From positions 1 through 16,449 of the forward strand of contig CAZOKO010000063.1 in assembly GCA_964580455.1 (NCBI GenBank): a stretch of 16,449 bases of DNA, read 5' to 3'. A program made the translations under genes and the position numbers. Source of the stretch: CAZOKO01 sp964580455. GTDB lineage: Bacteria > Desulfobacterota > WTBG01. Within the stretch, counting starts at the first letter, position 1. Every line of letters begins with the position of its first letter. Below the pieces are notes generated by a model. The model was not told where the DNA came from. It made no database searches and saw only the letters and a program-made list of their open reading frames with translations. Positions 8,405-14,386 of the stretch are shown here, piece by piece.

Positions 8405-8432
8405 TTGACAATGATTAATATTATATTATATT
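8405..8432 (+). promoter_or_regulatory. Predicted sigma70-type promoter for lipoprotein gene
   Basis: Perfect -35 TTGACA (8405-8410), 16-nt spacer and TATATT (8427-8432). It leaves a leader of about 55 nt to the lipoprotein start and is the best promoter match in the window. Confidence 0.6.
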
Positions 8433-8495
8433 GGAAAGCGATTTGTTTGTTAATTTTAGGAAGTGCAAATCTAAAAAGGAGGGGAGGTGATTCTA

Positions 8496-8873
8496 TTGAA
8501 GAAATTGTTACTTATCTCGTGTGCTTGTTTGTTACTTGTGGGATGTGCAGCATCTGATAAGGCTATGCTGCCTGATGACATCTGGATGACTAATGGTGAT
8601 ATCAGCACGCCTTATAAACCTATAGCTGCGATCTCGGTGGCAAAGATTGGGTTCAGAATCTTTAGTGATATTGAACCAACAGATTTGGACCAGGCAATCT
8701 GTCAGATGTTAGCAGAGGAAGCTAAAGCAGTAGGTGCTAATGCAGTCATCAACATGGACTTTGATTCTCCTATAGTCCAACCATGTTATATGGGAGCAGT
8801 TCCCTATGTATGCGGGTTTGGTGTAAGTACTGCCAAAGGTGTAGCTGTTAAAACAAAGAAGAAATTAAGGTAA
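8496..8873 (+). CDS. Small lipoprotein with YbjQ/RcsF-like C-terminal half
   Basis: From TTG 8496 this is a 125-aa protein whose first 17 residues are a textbook lipoprotein signal, MKKLLLISCACLLLVGC, with the lipobox LVGC. It would therefore be a lipid-anchored envelope protein. The C-terminal half (LAEEAKAVGANAVINMDFDS ... GVSTAKGVAVKTK) resembles the LxxxAxxLGANAVIGVxFD...GTAVxV pattern of YbjQ/DUF74-like and DUF4156-like envelope proteins; the match is by eye and the function is unknown. Two cysteines in the mature part (VQPCYMG, YVCGFG) could form a disulfide. Two starts are possible: GTG 8487 or TTG 8496. GGAGGTGA (8483-8490) overlaps the GTG and sits 5 nt before the TTG, which favours TTG. 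The gene is bracketed by its own promoter and terminator, so it is monocistronic. Confidence 0.85.
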   Translation: MKKLLLISCACLLLVGCAASDKAMLPDDIWMTNGDISTPYKPIAAISVAKIGFRIFSDIEPTDLDQAICQMLAEEAKAVGANAVINMDFDSPIVQPCYMGAVPYVCGFGVSTAKGVAVKTKKKLR

Positions 8874-8902
8874 CAGGTTTTTATTCAAAGCTCATTTACA
8901 AT

Positions 8903-8933
8903 AGCCCTCTCATACAATGGGGGGGCTTTTTTT
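8903..8933 (+). terminator. Rho-independent terminator after lipoprotein gene
   Basis: A 9-bp stem AGCCCTCTC (8903-8911) / GGGGGGGCT (8919-8927), with two G-U pairs and a 7-nt loop, is followed by an uninterrupted run of T to 8933. It lies 30 nt past the lipoprotein stop. Confidence 0.85.
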
Positions 8934-8956
8934 ATAGTTCTCCTTTGTAACTATTC

Positions 8957-9024
8957 ACCACAGATTTACCCCGTTAGATATTTATCATGTTAATGAACAG
9001 CTACTTATATAACATCTAATGGGG
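8957..9024. repeat. Composite repeat: CACAGATTTA + CCCCGTTAGAT inverted repeat, copy 1
   Basis: ACCACAGATTTA (8957-8968) is followed at once by CCCCGTTAGAT (8969-8979), which pairs with ATCTAATGGGG (9014-9024) through 11 positions including one G-T, across a 34-nt loop. The same composite recurs at 11681-11720 and, as one arm, at 10044-10076. The second copy has a 7-nt loop, so the two may be the same element with different inserts. Confidence 0.6.
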
Positions 9025-9058
9025 GATCGCTTTAGCAGCCGAAACCAAAACAAATATA

Positions 9059-9086
9059 ACCACGAAGAACACGAAGGCCACGAAGA
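9059..9086 (+). repeat. 9-nt-period repeat copy abutting a start codon
   Basis: Three tandem 9-mers ACCACGAAG (9059-9067), AACACGAAG (9068-9076) and GCCACGAAG (9077-9085), then A and the ATG of the LolA-like gene. This is one of about thirteen copies of a degenerate family in the window. Confidence 0.7.
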
Positions 9087-9929
9087 ATGAAACTAAAAAT
9101 AATGTGCAGCAATAATCTTTTAAAAATCACAAAGGTGGGCATAACACTCTTCATTTGTATGCTTTACTTTAAGACGGGTTGTTTAGCTGGTCAGATTTCT
9201 GCTCAGGATGTCATTTCGAAAGTGGAGCAGAACTTTTCAAAGATAGAAAATTATCAGGTTAATGTGAGTCGAATCTATTACAGGAATGAAATTCTGGAGC
9301 TTCAGGAAGAATGGCGATTCTTCTTTGAAAATCCTGGATTTGCAAAGGTCGAATTTGTATTGCCCAAAAAGGTTGCCCTGATTATCAACCAGGATGATGT
9401 GTGGCAGTATTTTTTAGAAGAGAAAAGGGTAATGAGAAGAAAGATAAATGATCTTAAAGAAAAAGAAAAGATGATTCTGATAGGGAAGCTACTCAAACCC
9501 TATGAAATTGAGGGATGGGTGCTTTCTGTCAGTTCAAAGTTTGGTGACCGTCTGAAACTGGTGAGAGAAGAAGTGATTAAAGGTAGAAAATGTTATCTTA
9601 TTGAGTGCAAACCCAAGACAGATAATCCCCAGCAGTTGAGACTTCTGGTTTGGATAGACAGAGAGAGGCTTGCGTTGGTTAAAAAAGAGCTTTATAAAGA
9701 GCCCAACCAGTTAGTGAGCAGGACAGAAAATGAAAATTTTCTTGAAATTATCCCTGGCCTCTGGTTGCCTCGTAAAGTAGAAAGCACTGTTCAAACCGAG
9801 AAAGGGGAAATCATAAAGCAATTAATATTGAGAAATATCAAAGTGAATAAATCCATGCCGGAGAATACCTTTCAATTTATCCCTCCCAAAGGGTGTGAGG
9901 TGATGACTTTTAATGAGAAGGGGAAGTAG
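9087..9929 (+). CDS. LolA-fold outer-membrane lipoprotein-sorting protein
   Basis: A 280-aa periplasmic protein with the LolA-like fold (outer membrane lipoprotein-sorting family). Relatives carry or sense lipids or lipoproteins between the inner and outer membranes; the substrate here is unknown. An N-terminal hydrophobic segment (KVGITLFICMLYFKTGCLAG) is a signal peptide. The order of elements is typical: AQDVISKVEQNFSKIENYQV at about 35-55, WRFFFENPGFAKVEFVLPKK, the buried WQYF segment, KGRKCYLIECKPKT, WIDRERLALVKKELY, and the closing PENTFQFIPPKGCEVM. The length exceeds classical LolA (about 200 aa), so the broader family name is safer than lolA. The ATG follows a 9-nt repeat directly and has no clear Shine-Dalgarno; ATG 9102 is an alternative. 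No partner (lolB, lolCDE) is nearby. Confidence 0.82.
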   Translation: MKLKIMCSNNLLKITKVGITLFICMLYFKTGCLAGQISAQDVISKVEQNFSKIENYQVNVSRIYYRNEILELQEEWRFFFENPGFAKVEFVLPKKVALIINQDDVWQYFLEEKRVMRRKINDLKEKEKMILIGKLLKPYEIEGWVLSVSSKFGDRLKLVREEVIKGRKCYLIECKPKTDNPQQLRLLVWIDRERLALVKKELYKEPNQLVSRTENENFLEIIPGLWLPRKVESTVQTEKGEIIKQLILRNIKVNKSMPENTFQFIPPKGCEVMTFNEKGK

Positions 9930-9937
9930 TGAGTAAA

Positions 9938-10100
9938 ATCCCAAACAAATCTAAATGACCAAAATACTAATCTAAAAAAAGCGAAGGAATAGAAATTGTT
10001 TATATAAAGTAGTGTTTGAAGATTGGTATTTTTTCCTGTTGTTTCTAACGGGGTGAATCCGCAAAAATCTGTGGCCAAAATCTAGTATCCAGTATCGTTT
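9938..10100. repeat. Repeat-rich gap between convergent genes
   Basis: AATCCCAAACAAATCTAAAT at about 9938-9957 belongs to a degenerate AT-rich dispersed type. On the minus strand GGCCACAGATTTTTGCGGAT (10076-10057) runs into CACCCCGTTAGAAAC, a one-armed copy of the composite seen at 8957 and 11681; its CCCCGTTAGA arm lies at 10044-10053. No terminator for either flanking gene was found. Confidence 0.45.
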
Positions 10101-10138
10101 TGTTAGCGGCTGAGTAATTTGAAAAAGCTTTAATCACC

Positions 10139-11086
10139 CTAAAAGTCCAGAGCAAATAGAAGCAATGGCCCCTTTTTCCCTCCTTTTAGATTAATCGATA
10201 AATTATATTTCCTTCTGAACCTTTCCAGATAGTTTTCCCGTACGGCCTTGTTATATTTATGGGCACTGTTTAAAGCCCCAAAAACATTGCCACTGTAGTA
10301 GTTTAGGCTGAAGAAAGACATAAGCCCGCCTGCAGCGTAAATTTCTTTGGCGAAAGCCTCATAGGTGCCATAGAAGAGCAAAGCATTGGTGATGAAGGAA
10401 AATATAGCCTGTTTCTTTTTTCCCATATAGAAATGACCGGCTCCTGGGATAACCCCAGCTAAAAGACCAGCCACCCAAGGTGATTTATGAGGAAGATGTG
10501 GCAGCTGATCTAAAGCATTTGCTAATTCCCGGGAGGGCTTTTGGTAGAGACTGTCTTCTTTAACGAGAAAAAGCTGCTTTTTAGCAGAAGAATAGTTCTC
10601 CAGATGAATGTAAATCCAGGCTATCTCCCATTTGGCCTTCTCTGCCAGTGGGTGATTGAGGTTGTCTTCAATGAAGTTTTCAAGTTCAACCAGCGCAAGT
10701 TCGTAATCTTCGTTTAGAGAGTAACACTCCCCTACCTGATAGGCAGCCTCTTTTCCCACTTCCTGATCGAGATATTCATCTAAAAGGTTACGAAAGAGTT
10801 CAATAGCTTTATCATATTTATCTCCCATTTTGTAGCAGTAGGCTATCTTAAGTCGTGCCTTGGGAACGGATGGATGTTGAGGGTTGAAGTAGATAAAACG
10901 TTCGTATTCGGTAACTGCCTGATAGTAATGTCCTCTCTCAAACAGATAATTGGCAAATCCCATGAGAGATTTCTCTCCTTCCTCCTGTGAGAATGCCATA
11001 TCAACGCAGTGAACGCTAAGCATACAGAGGATTACAAAGTATAATAGTACCCTGACTTTAAAATTAGGACATTTTAAATGATACAT
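10139..11086 (-). CDS. Exported TPR protein with C-terminal membrane domain
   Basis: A 315-aa protein in two parts. After a signal sequence (about 1-33), a TPR/YbgF-like region (about 42-190) has units LFERGHYYQAVTEYERFIYF, MGDKYDKAIELFRNLLDEYL, LNEDYELALVELENFIED and LENYSSAKKQLF, a pattern of envelope scaffolds such as BamD and CpoB. The C-terminal part (about 200-275) begins with GVIPGAGHFYMGKKKQAIF, a Pro-Gly-Ala-Gly-x-x-Tyr-x-Gly turn between hydrophobic segments as in TM2/DUF5683-type membrane proteins, and has two or three likely helices. The tail is basic. It starts 21 nt after a shorter paralog that shares its TPR region and lies in line with yidD. AAGAAGG about 8 nt before the ATG supports the start. 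The function is unknown; the layout suggests a membrane-anchored scaffold facing the periplasm. Confidence 0.8.
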   Translation of the reverse strand: MYHLKCPNFKVRVLLYFVILCMLSVHCVDMAFSQEEGEKSLMGFANYLFERGHYYQAVTEYERFIYFNPQHPSVPKARLKIAYCYKMGDKYDKAIELFRNLLDEYLDQEVGKEAAYQVGECYSLNEDYELALVELENFIEDNLNHPLAEKAKWEIAWIYIHLENYSSAKKQLFLVKEDSLYQKPSRELANALDQLPHLPHKSPWVAGLLAGVIPGAGHFYMGKKKQAIFSFITNALLFYGTYEAFAKEIYAAGGLMSFFSLNYYSGNVFGALNSAHKYNKAVRENYLERFRRKYNLSINLKGGKKGPLLLFALDF

Positions 11087-11107
11087 TAATTGAGCCTTCT
11101 TCTTTAT

Positions 11108-11641
11108 TCATCTCTGCGTTCTTTGCGATCTTAGCGGTGATTGCTTTTCAATCTTCTCGATGGTACTTTTTGCTTTATCCGCCAGTTGGTGCTGTGGATA
11201 GCGTGATATAAACTCTTCATGCTGCTTAAGAGCAGATTGATAATCGTGTATCAGGTATAAAGTTTCAGCCTTTTGAAAATATGCCTCTATTCCAGGGGGG
11301 ATACCTTCGTATTCTTTCGCCAGTGTAGTAAAAAGATCAAGAGCAAAAGTATAATTTCCAGTTGACTGCATAGAGCAGGCAATGTTAAAGCGTGCCTTCG
11401 GTGTATCAGGATGTTTGGGGTAAAAATAGATAAATCTTTCGTATTCCATAACTGCTCTATAGTAATGACCATGATGGAAGAAATTATCCGCAAATGACAT
11501 GATTGAGGCAGGATTTTTGTATTCACTGGTTTCAAGCGTCCACCCGGGAGTTACCATGCTAAAAAACAATAGAAAAAATATTTTGACTACAGAGAGTCTA
11601 TAAAATCTCTTTAACATAAATGAACATGATAACTTCTTCAT
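11108..11641 (-). CDS. Exported TPR protein, short paralog of the next gene
   Basis: A 177-aa protein with an N-terminal hydrophobic signal segment (VVKIFFLLFFSMVTPGW, about 18-35) and TPR-like units at about 50-165 (FFHHGHYYRAVMEYERFIYF, TGNYTFALDLFTTLAKEY, IHDYQSALKQHEEFISRYP). Residues 50-160 align with residues 44-155 of the protein encoded at 10139-11086 (shared HGHYY/RGHYYxAVxEYERFIYF and HPxxPKAR), so the pair arose by tandem duplication. This copy lacks the membrane domain and stops just after the last shared TPR helix. Its last ten residues, SPLRSQRTQR, are encoded by a copy of the 9-nt intergenic repeat (11111-11140), so the natural end may have been lost. GAGGAG sits 5 nt before the ATG. 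It is a paralog and not an obvious pseudogene: the frame is open throughout. Confidence 0.8.
   Translation of the reverse strand: MKKLSCSFMLKRFYRLSVVKIFFLLFFSMVTPGWTLETSEYKNPASIMSFADNFFHHGHYYRAVMEYERFIYFYPKHPDTPKARFNIACSMQSTGNYTFALDLFTTLAKEYEGIPPGIEAYFQKAETLYLIHDYQSALKQHEEFISRYPQHQLADKAKSTIEKIEKQSPLRSQRTQR
11109..11142 (-). repeat. 9-nt-period repeat copy inside a coding 3' end
   Basis: Read on the minus strand it is CCGCTAAGA, TCGCAAAGA, ACGCAGAGA, three degenerate 9-mers of the same family as at 9059. It supplies the last ten codons of the short TPR gene and is followed at once by that gene's TGA stop. Confidence 0.6.
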
Positions 11642-11680
11642 GTTTCTCCTCTTTTCTTTTATCCCGGATTTTGCAATAAA

Positions 11681-11720
11681 TCACAGATTTACCCCGTTAG
11701 ATGTTTACTATCTAATGGGG
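11681..11720. repeat. Composite repeat with strong hairpin, copy 2
   Basis: TCACAGATTTA (11681-11691), then CCCCGTTAGAT (11692-11702), a 7-nt loop GTTTACT and ATCTAATGGGG (11710-11720). The 11-bp stem has one G-T pair. It lies in the 294-nt gap between yidD and the short TPR gene, so it would be in the message if they are co-transcribed. No T-run follows, so it is not a standard terminator. Confidence 0.65.
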
Positions 11721-11723
11721 GTG

Positions 11724-11928
11724 CACAGAGAAATTACTTCTTAAATCAATAAATTACACCTTTTTATATAGTAAATCTCTGTGTACATTTTAATGAAAAA
11801 CTTTTAGCCAGAGACCTCCCCTCAAATTTGCCTTTTTCTTTTTGCTAAATTAACCTCTGCGTTCTCTGTGGTTTTAAATGCATTATTTGGGTTTATACCC
11901 TTTTTCTTTAATTTCTCTGTGGTTTATT
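11724..11928. repeat. Cluster of four 9-nt-period repeat copies
   Basis: TGCACAGAGAAATTA (from 11722) is in the plus sense. AAATCTCTGTGTACATT (11773-11789), AACCTCTGCGTTCTCTGTGG (11852-11871) and AATTTCTCTGTGGTTTATTT (11909-11928) are in the minus sense. The cores CACAGAG/CTCTGTG are conserved and the flanks vary. They fill most of the gap between yidD and the TPR pair. Confidence 0.6.
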
Positions 11929-11935
11929 TTTCACA

Positions 11936-12388
11936 TTACTTAGTAAACCAGAAATCATTGTTTTCTACAGGGTCATCAACATAGTACCTGCCGAATTTAT
12001 AGATGAGGTCATACCCTTCAGGAGAATGGTTACGGATAACCCTCTCGCTTGCCATAGCAAGTCCTAAGAAAAATCCATGCTTCTTTAAGGACTGTTTAGC
12101 ATAAGCTGAACAGGTGGGATAAAAATCGCAGGTTGCCCCGTCAACCGGTGAGATTACATTTTGAAAGAAGTATATAAGCAGTTTTATAGGGAAGGTAGTT
12201 ACTTTGGAAACATAATTTGGCTTATGCCGATGGGATTGTGAGTTATCAATCTTTGTTTCATAAATATAATCTTTATCCCAGGGGCCCCACTCTTTGCTTT
12301 CAACATTAGAAGGTGGTATTGAGGAGGCAATGCAAACAGTTGCCATAAAGTATATTAAAAATAATATTTTACTACTTTTTTTAGCCAT
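11936..12388 (-). CDS. YidD-family protein with N-terminal signal peptide
   Basis: YidD proteins (membrane protein insertion efficiency factor, PF01809) are usually short, about 70-90 aa, and assist YidC/Sec insertion at the inner membrane. Here the family core occupies about 66-136 of 150 residues: LLIYFFQNVISP, then CDFYPTCSAYAKQSLKKHG (C87 and C93, the family signature), and the closing RxxRxxxxxPxGYD-like VIRNHSPEGYDLI. Unlike the housekeeping form it starts with a hydrophobic signal segment (ILFLIYFMATVCIASS, about 8-23) and a polar stretch (24-60), so the core may sit outside the cytoplasm. It is not next to rnpA, yidC or rpmH. It lies upstream of two exported TPR genes on the same strand, with a 294-nt repeat-filled gap. 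No strong ribosome binding site precedes the ATG. Confidence 0.88.
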   Translation of the reverse strand: MAKKSSKILFLIYFMATVCIASSIPPSNVESKEWGPWDKDYIYETKIDNSQSHRHKPNYVSKVTTFPIKLLIYFFQNVISPVDGATCDFYPTCSAYAKQSLKKHGFFLGLAMASERVIRNHSPEGYDLIYKFGRYYVDDPVENNDFWFTK

Positions 12389-12726
12389 GCAGAGCCAGCT
12401 TTTTTGTTTATTACTGGTATTTTAGAGAAAATATGTAGAATGTTTCCCTAAATAATATTATATTTTATTCTGACCAAAAACATGATTTCGTTTTTAGAAA
12501 GTTTAATCCGAAGCATATGCGAGATCCCCGTGGAGGTAAATCCAATACGACAAAAAAATACAGATGTTCAAATAACGACTCAACTGAGCTTGCCGAAGTC
12601 CAAAAAGCTCGGAATTTTGGTGAATTAGTTTGGAACATTCTGTGATTTGATATTAGGATTTGTTTCGAATTTCGAAATTCTATATTCGGATTTTTGCCTG
12701 GACGAGATTTTTCGTCCAGGCACTAT
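12389..12726. other. Gene-less gap with fragments of dispersed repeats
   Basis: No gene is seen. It holds TCCGAAG (12507-12513) and ATGCGAGATCCC (12517-12528), which recur together upstream of rdgB on the other strand. ACTGAGCTTGCCGAAGTCC (12583-12601) resembles a widespread element of the type CTTCGACAAGCTCAG. A degenerate AT-rich stretch (about 12632-12694) contains the perfect 14-bp palindrome GAATTTCGAAATTC (12667-12680). A 60-codon plus-strand open frame at 12647-12829 overlaps pcm antisense and is not believed. Confidence 0.6.
12695..12722. terminator. Strong hairpin just after pcm, atypical terminator
   Basis: Perfect 10-bp stem TGCCTGGACG (12695-12704) / CGTCCAGGCA (12713-12722) with an 8-nt loop, 4 nt past the pcm stop codon. 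In the direction of pcm the bases after the stem are AAAAATCC, not a T-run, so it is not a standard intrinsic terminator. It may protect the mRNA 3' end or act with Rho. Confidence 0.5.
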
Positions 12727-13443
12727 CTATCTTTTCTCTGTCTCCCCAATCATGGGAACAAACCTGACCCCTGAAATATGTTTAACTTTCAATTCCCCTT
12801 TAACTTTAGTTATAAGAGTCAGGGTTTGATGAAACAGAGTGCTTCCCAGGGGAATGATGAGCCTGCCGCCCTCTTTTAATTGTTTAGTGAGGGGAGGAGG
12901 TATGTGATTAGATGCACAGGTTATAATAATAGCATCAAAAGGCGCATAAGATGGCCAGCCGAAATATCCATCCCCCTGTTTTACTTTTACCTTCTGATAA
13001 CCAAGCTCTTTTAGTTTGAGAGATGCTTCCTTTGCCAGCTTTTCCCTTATTTCAATAGAATATACCTGGTCAACCAATTCTGCCAGGACTGCGGCCTGAT
13101 AACCTGAGCCTGTTCCAATCTCTAAAACCTTGTCTGTCGGCTTCAGGTTTAAACATTGGGTCATTAATGCTACAATATAAGGTTGAGATATAGTTTGACC
13201 CTCTCCTATCGATAGGGGATAGTCATTATAGGCAACATCCCAGAGACTCTTATCAACTAAGAGATGCCTTTTGACTTTACCCATTACAGATAGTACTTTT
13301 TCGTTGCTGATATCTCTTCCCTTAAGGTCGGACGTTACCATTTTTTCCCGGGCGTTCTTGAATGGGTCGTCCTGGGCAAGAGCTTGAAGATTTGCAGTTA
13401 TGACAAGCAAAAAAGAAGAAATCATTAATAATTTTGTCTTCAT
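12727..13443 (-). CDS. pcm: Protein-L-isoaspartate O-methyltransferase, exported form
   Basis: Methylates isoaspartyl residues in damaged proteins using SAM, the first step of their repair. The 238-aa protein begins with a signal peptide (KLLMISSFLLVITANLQALAQ, processed near 24). The PCMT domain is complete: YxDxPLSIGEGQTISQPYIV around residues 74-91, with GEGQTIS at 80-86, SAM motif I VLEIGTGSGYQAAVLA (106-121), the acidic end of the next strand VYSIEI (127-132), the FDAIIITCA segment and GGRLIIPLG. ATG 13443 is chosen over in-frame TTG 13449 because GGGAG sits 7 nt upstream of the ATG and only 1 nt from the TTG. The housekeeping enzyme is cytoplasmic and often beside surE; here neither is true. 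How SAM would reach a periplasmic enzyme is unclear. The gene appears to be alone. Confidence 0.93.
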   Translation of the reverse strand: MKTKLLMISSFLLVITANLQALAQDDPFKNAREKMVTSDLKGRDISNEKVLSVMGKVKRHLLVDKSLWDVAYNDYPLSIGEGQTISQPYIVALMTQCLNLKPTDKVLEIGTGSGYQAAVLAELVDQVYSIEIREKLAKEASLKLKELGYQKVKVKQGDGYFGWPSYAPFDAIIITCASNHIPPPLTKQLKEGGRLIIPLGSTLFHQTLTLITKVKGELKVKHISGVRFVPMIGETEKR

Positions 13444-13481
13444 AACCAAGCTCCCTAGCTATAATATTGTATTGTCAAAAC

Positions 13482-13652
13482 AAACCACAGATAACACAGA
13501 GAATTATCTAAATATCAATAAGTTAGATGATTTTACTTTTCCTCCCCTCTGTGCCCCCTTACATTATTAGTTGCTAACTTGGAATAAAAGCGGAACTCTT
13601 TTTGTTTTTGAGAACACTGAGTATTATTTCTCTGTGTGCTCTGTGGTTTCAT
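13482..13652. repeat. Three further 9-nt-period repeat copies
   Basis: AAACCACAGATAACACAGAG (from 13482) reads in the plus sense, with two 9-mers in tandem. CCTCTGTGCCCCC (about 13545-13557) and TTCTCTGTGTGCTCTGTGGT (13628-13647) read in the minus sense. They sit directly upstream of pcm. Confidence 0.6.
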
Positions 13653-14135
13653 GTTTTTTCCTTCTTTAATATACGATATATTATATAATATAGCACATAA
13701 GTAGTGACATAATATGATAAATTTAGAAAATACGTTTGTTACTAAACATAAGAGATAGATGATGGTTTTAAATGACAAAACGTCTCATAATTTCTACAAC
13801 TTATTGAAATTAAAAGTGTTTCTATTGAGAGATGCGAGTTTGGAGCTTTAATGTTTAACCCGAAACCCGAAAACGCAACTTTTATTAAACCCATCATTCC
13901 AATTGCTTAAGCGAGTTTTACTATATACCACAGCAGAAAAGTCTTGACAACGATAATTATCCTATGGTAATTCTTATATCTTCTTTTTGAAGACAGATCC
14001 TTTTTAAGTTTCCTGATTATCCAGTTTATTAATTTAAAAGTCAAAATTTTATTTTATATCTGGGAGGAATTTCGTTTTAAAACAAGATACAGTTTTCTCT
14101 GATTGCCAGATTTCTTTAAATAACTGTTTGGAAAT

Positions 14136-14234
14136 ATAATAAGAGAAGGGAAGGCCTTCGACTTTACTGCCATTAAGTCCCTCCTGATCACTTACATACT
14201 GAAGTGGACAGGTTAGCCTCCCTTCTCTTATTAT
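14136..14234. repeat. 99-nt element with 16-bp perfect inverted ends
   Basis: ATAATAAGAGAAGGGA (14136-14151) is exactly complementary to TCCCTTCTCTTATTAT (14219-14234). Inside are two small hairpins: GACTT/AAGTC (about 14160-14179) and CACTT/AAGTG (about 14189-14206), the latter extendable by CCTG/CAGG across a small internal loop. The whole could fold as a closed three-way RNA junction, or be a MITE-like insertion. No target duplication is clear. No known riboswitch or ncRNA motif was recognised. Confidence 0.5.
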
Positions 14235-14280
14235 TTTAGGGATAGGGAGAAACCATAACCACAGGTAATGCTGTAGTCAT

Positions 14281-14386
14281 TGCCTGGCTGCCTGCCCGCT
14301 TTGCCCGAGCTCAGCCAGGGAGCTGACACTCGTGTCGGCCAAGAAGCTCGGCCAAGCCGAGCCCGGAGGGCGTGGGAATCTCGCAT
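14281..14386. repeat. GC-rich structured dispersed repeat
   Basis: Base composition differs sharply from the AT-rich surroundings. It contains CCTGGCTG (14283-14290) / CAGCCAGG (14312-14319), GACAC-TC-GTGTC (14325-14336) and GCTCGGC-CAA-GCCGAGC (14346-14362). It ends in GGGAATCTCGCAT (14374-14386), the complement of a common dispersed-repeat core ATGCGAGATTCCC. CTTCGGA follows at 14396-14402, as in the copy at 12507-12528. Confidence 0.55.

Noticed and set aside
12647..12829. 60-codon plus-strand open frame
   Set aside because: Half is AT-rich repeat and half is antisense to the pcm 3' end.
13533..13778. 81-codon minus-strand open frame
   Set aside because: Its translation (QSTQRNNTQCSQK and similar) is derived from 9-nt repeat copies and AT-rich spacer, with no family signal.
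14030..14240. Known riboswitch, SRP RNA or 6S RNA upstream of rdgB
   Set aside because: No diagnostic consensus (for example the SRP GGAAGCAGC loop) could be found, and rdgB is not a usual riboswitch target.
14050..14279. Minus-strand open stretch across the 99-nt inverted-end element (reads TCPLQYVSDQEGLNGSK), considered as a decayed transposase
   Set aside because: No start codon, under 80 codons, no confident match to any transposase motif; the inverted ends explain the conserved look equally well.
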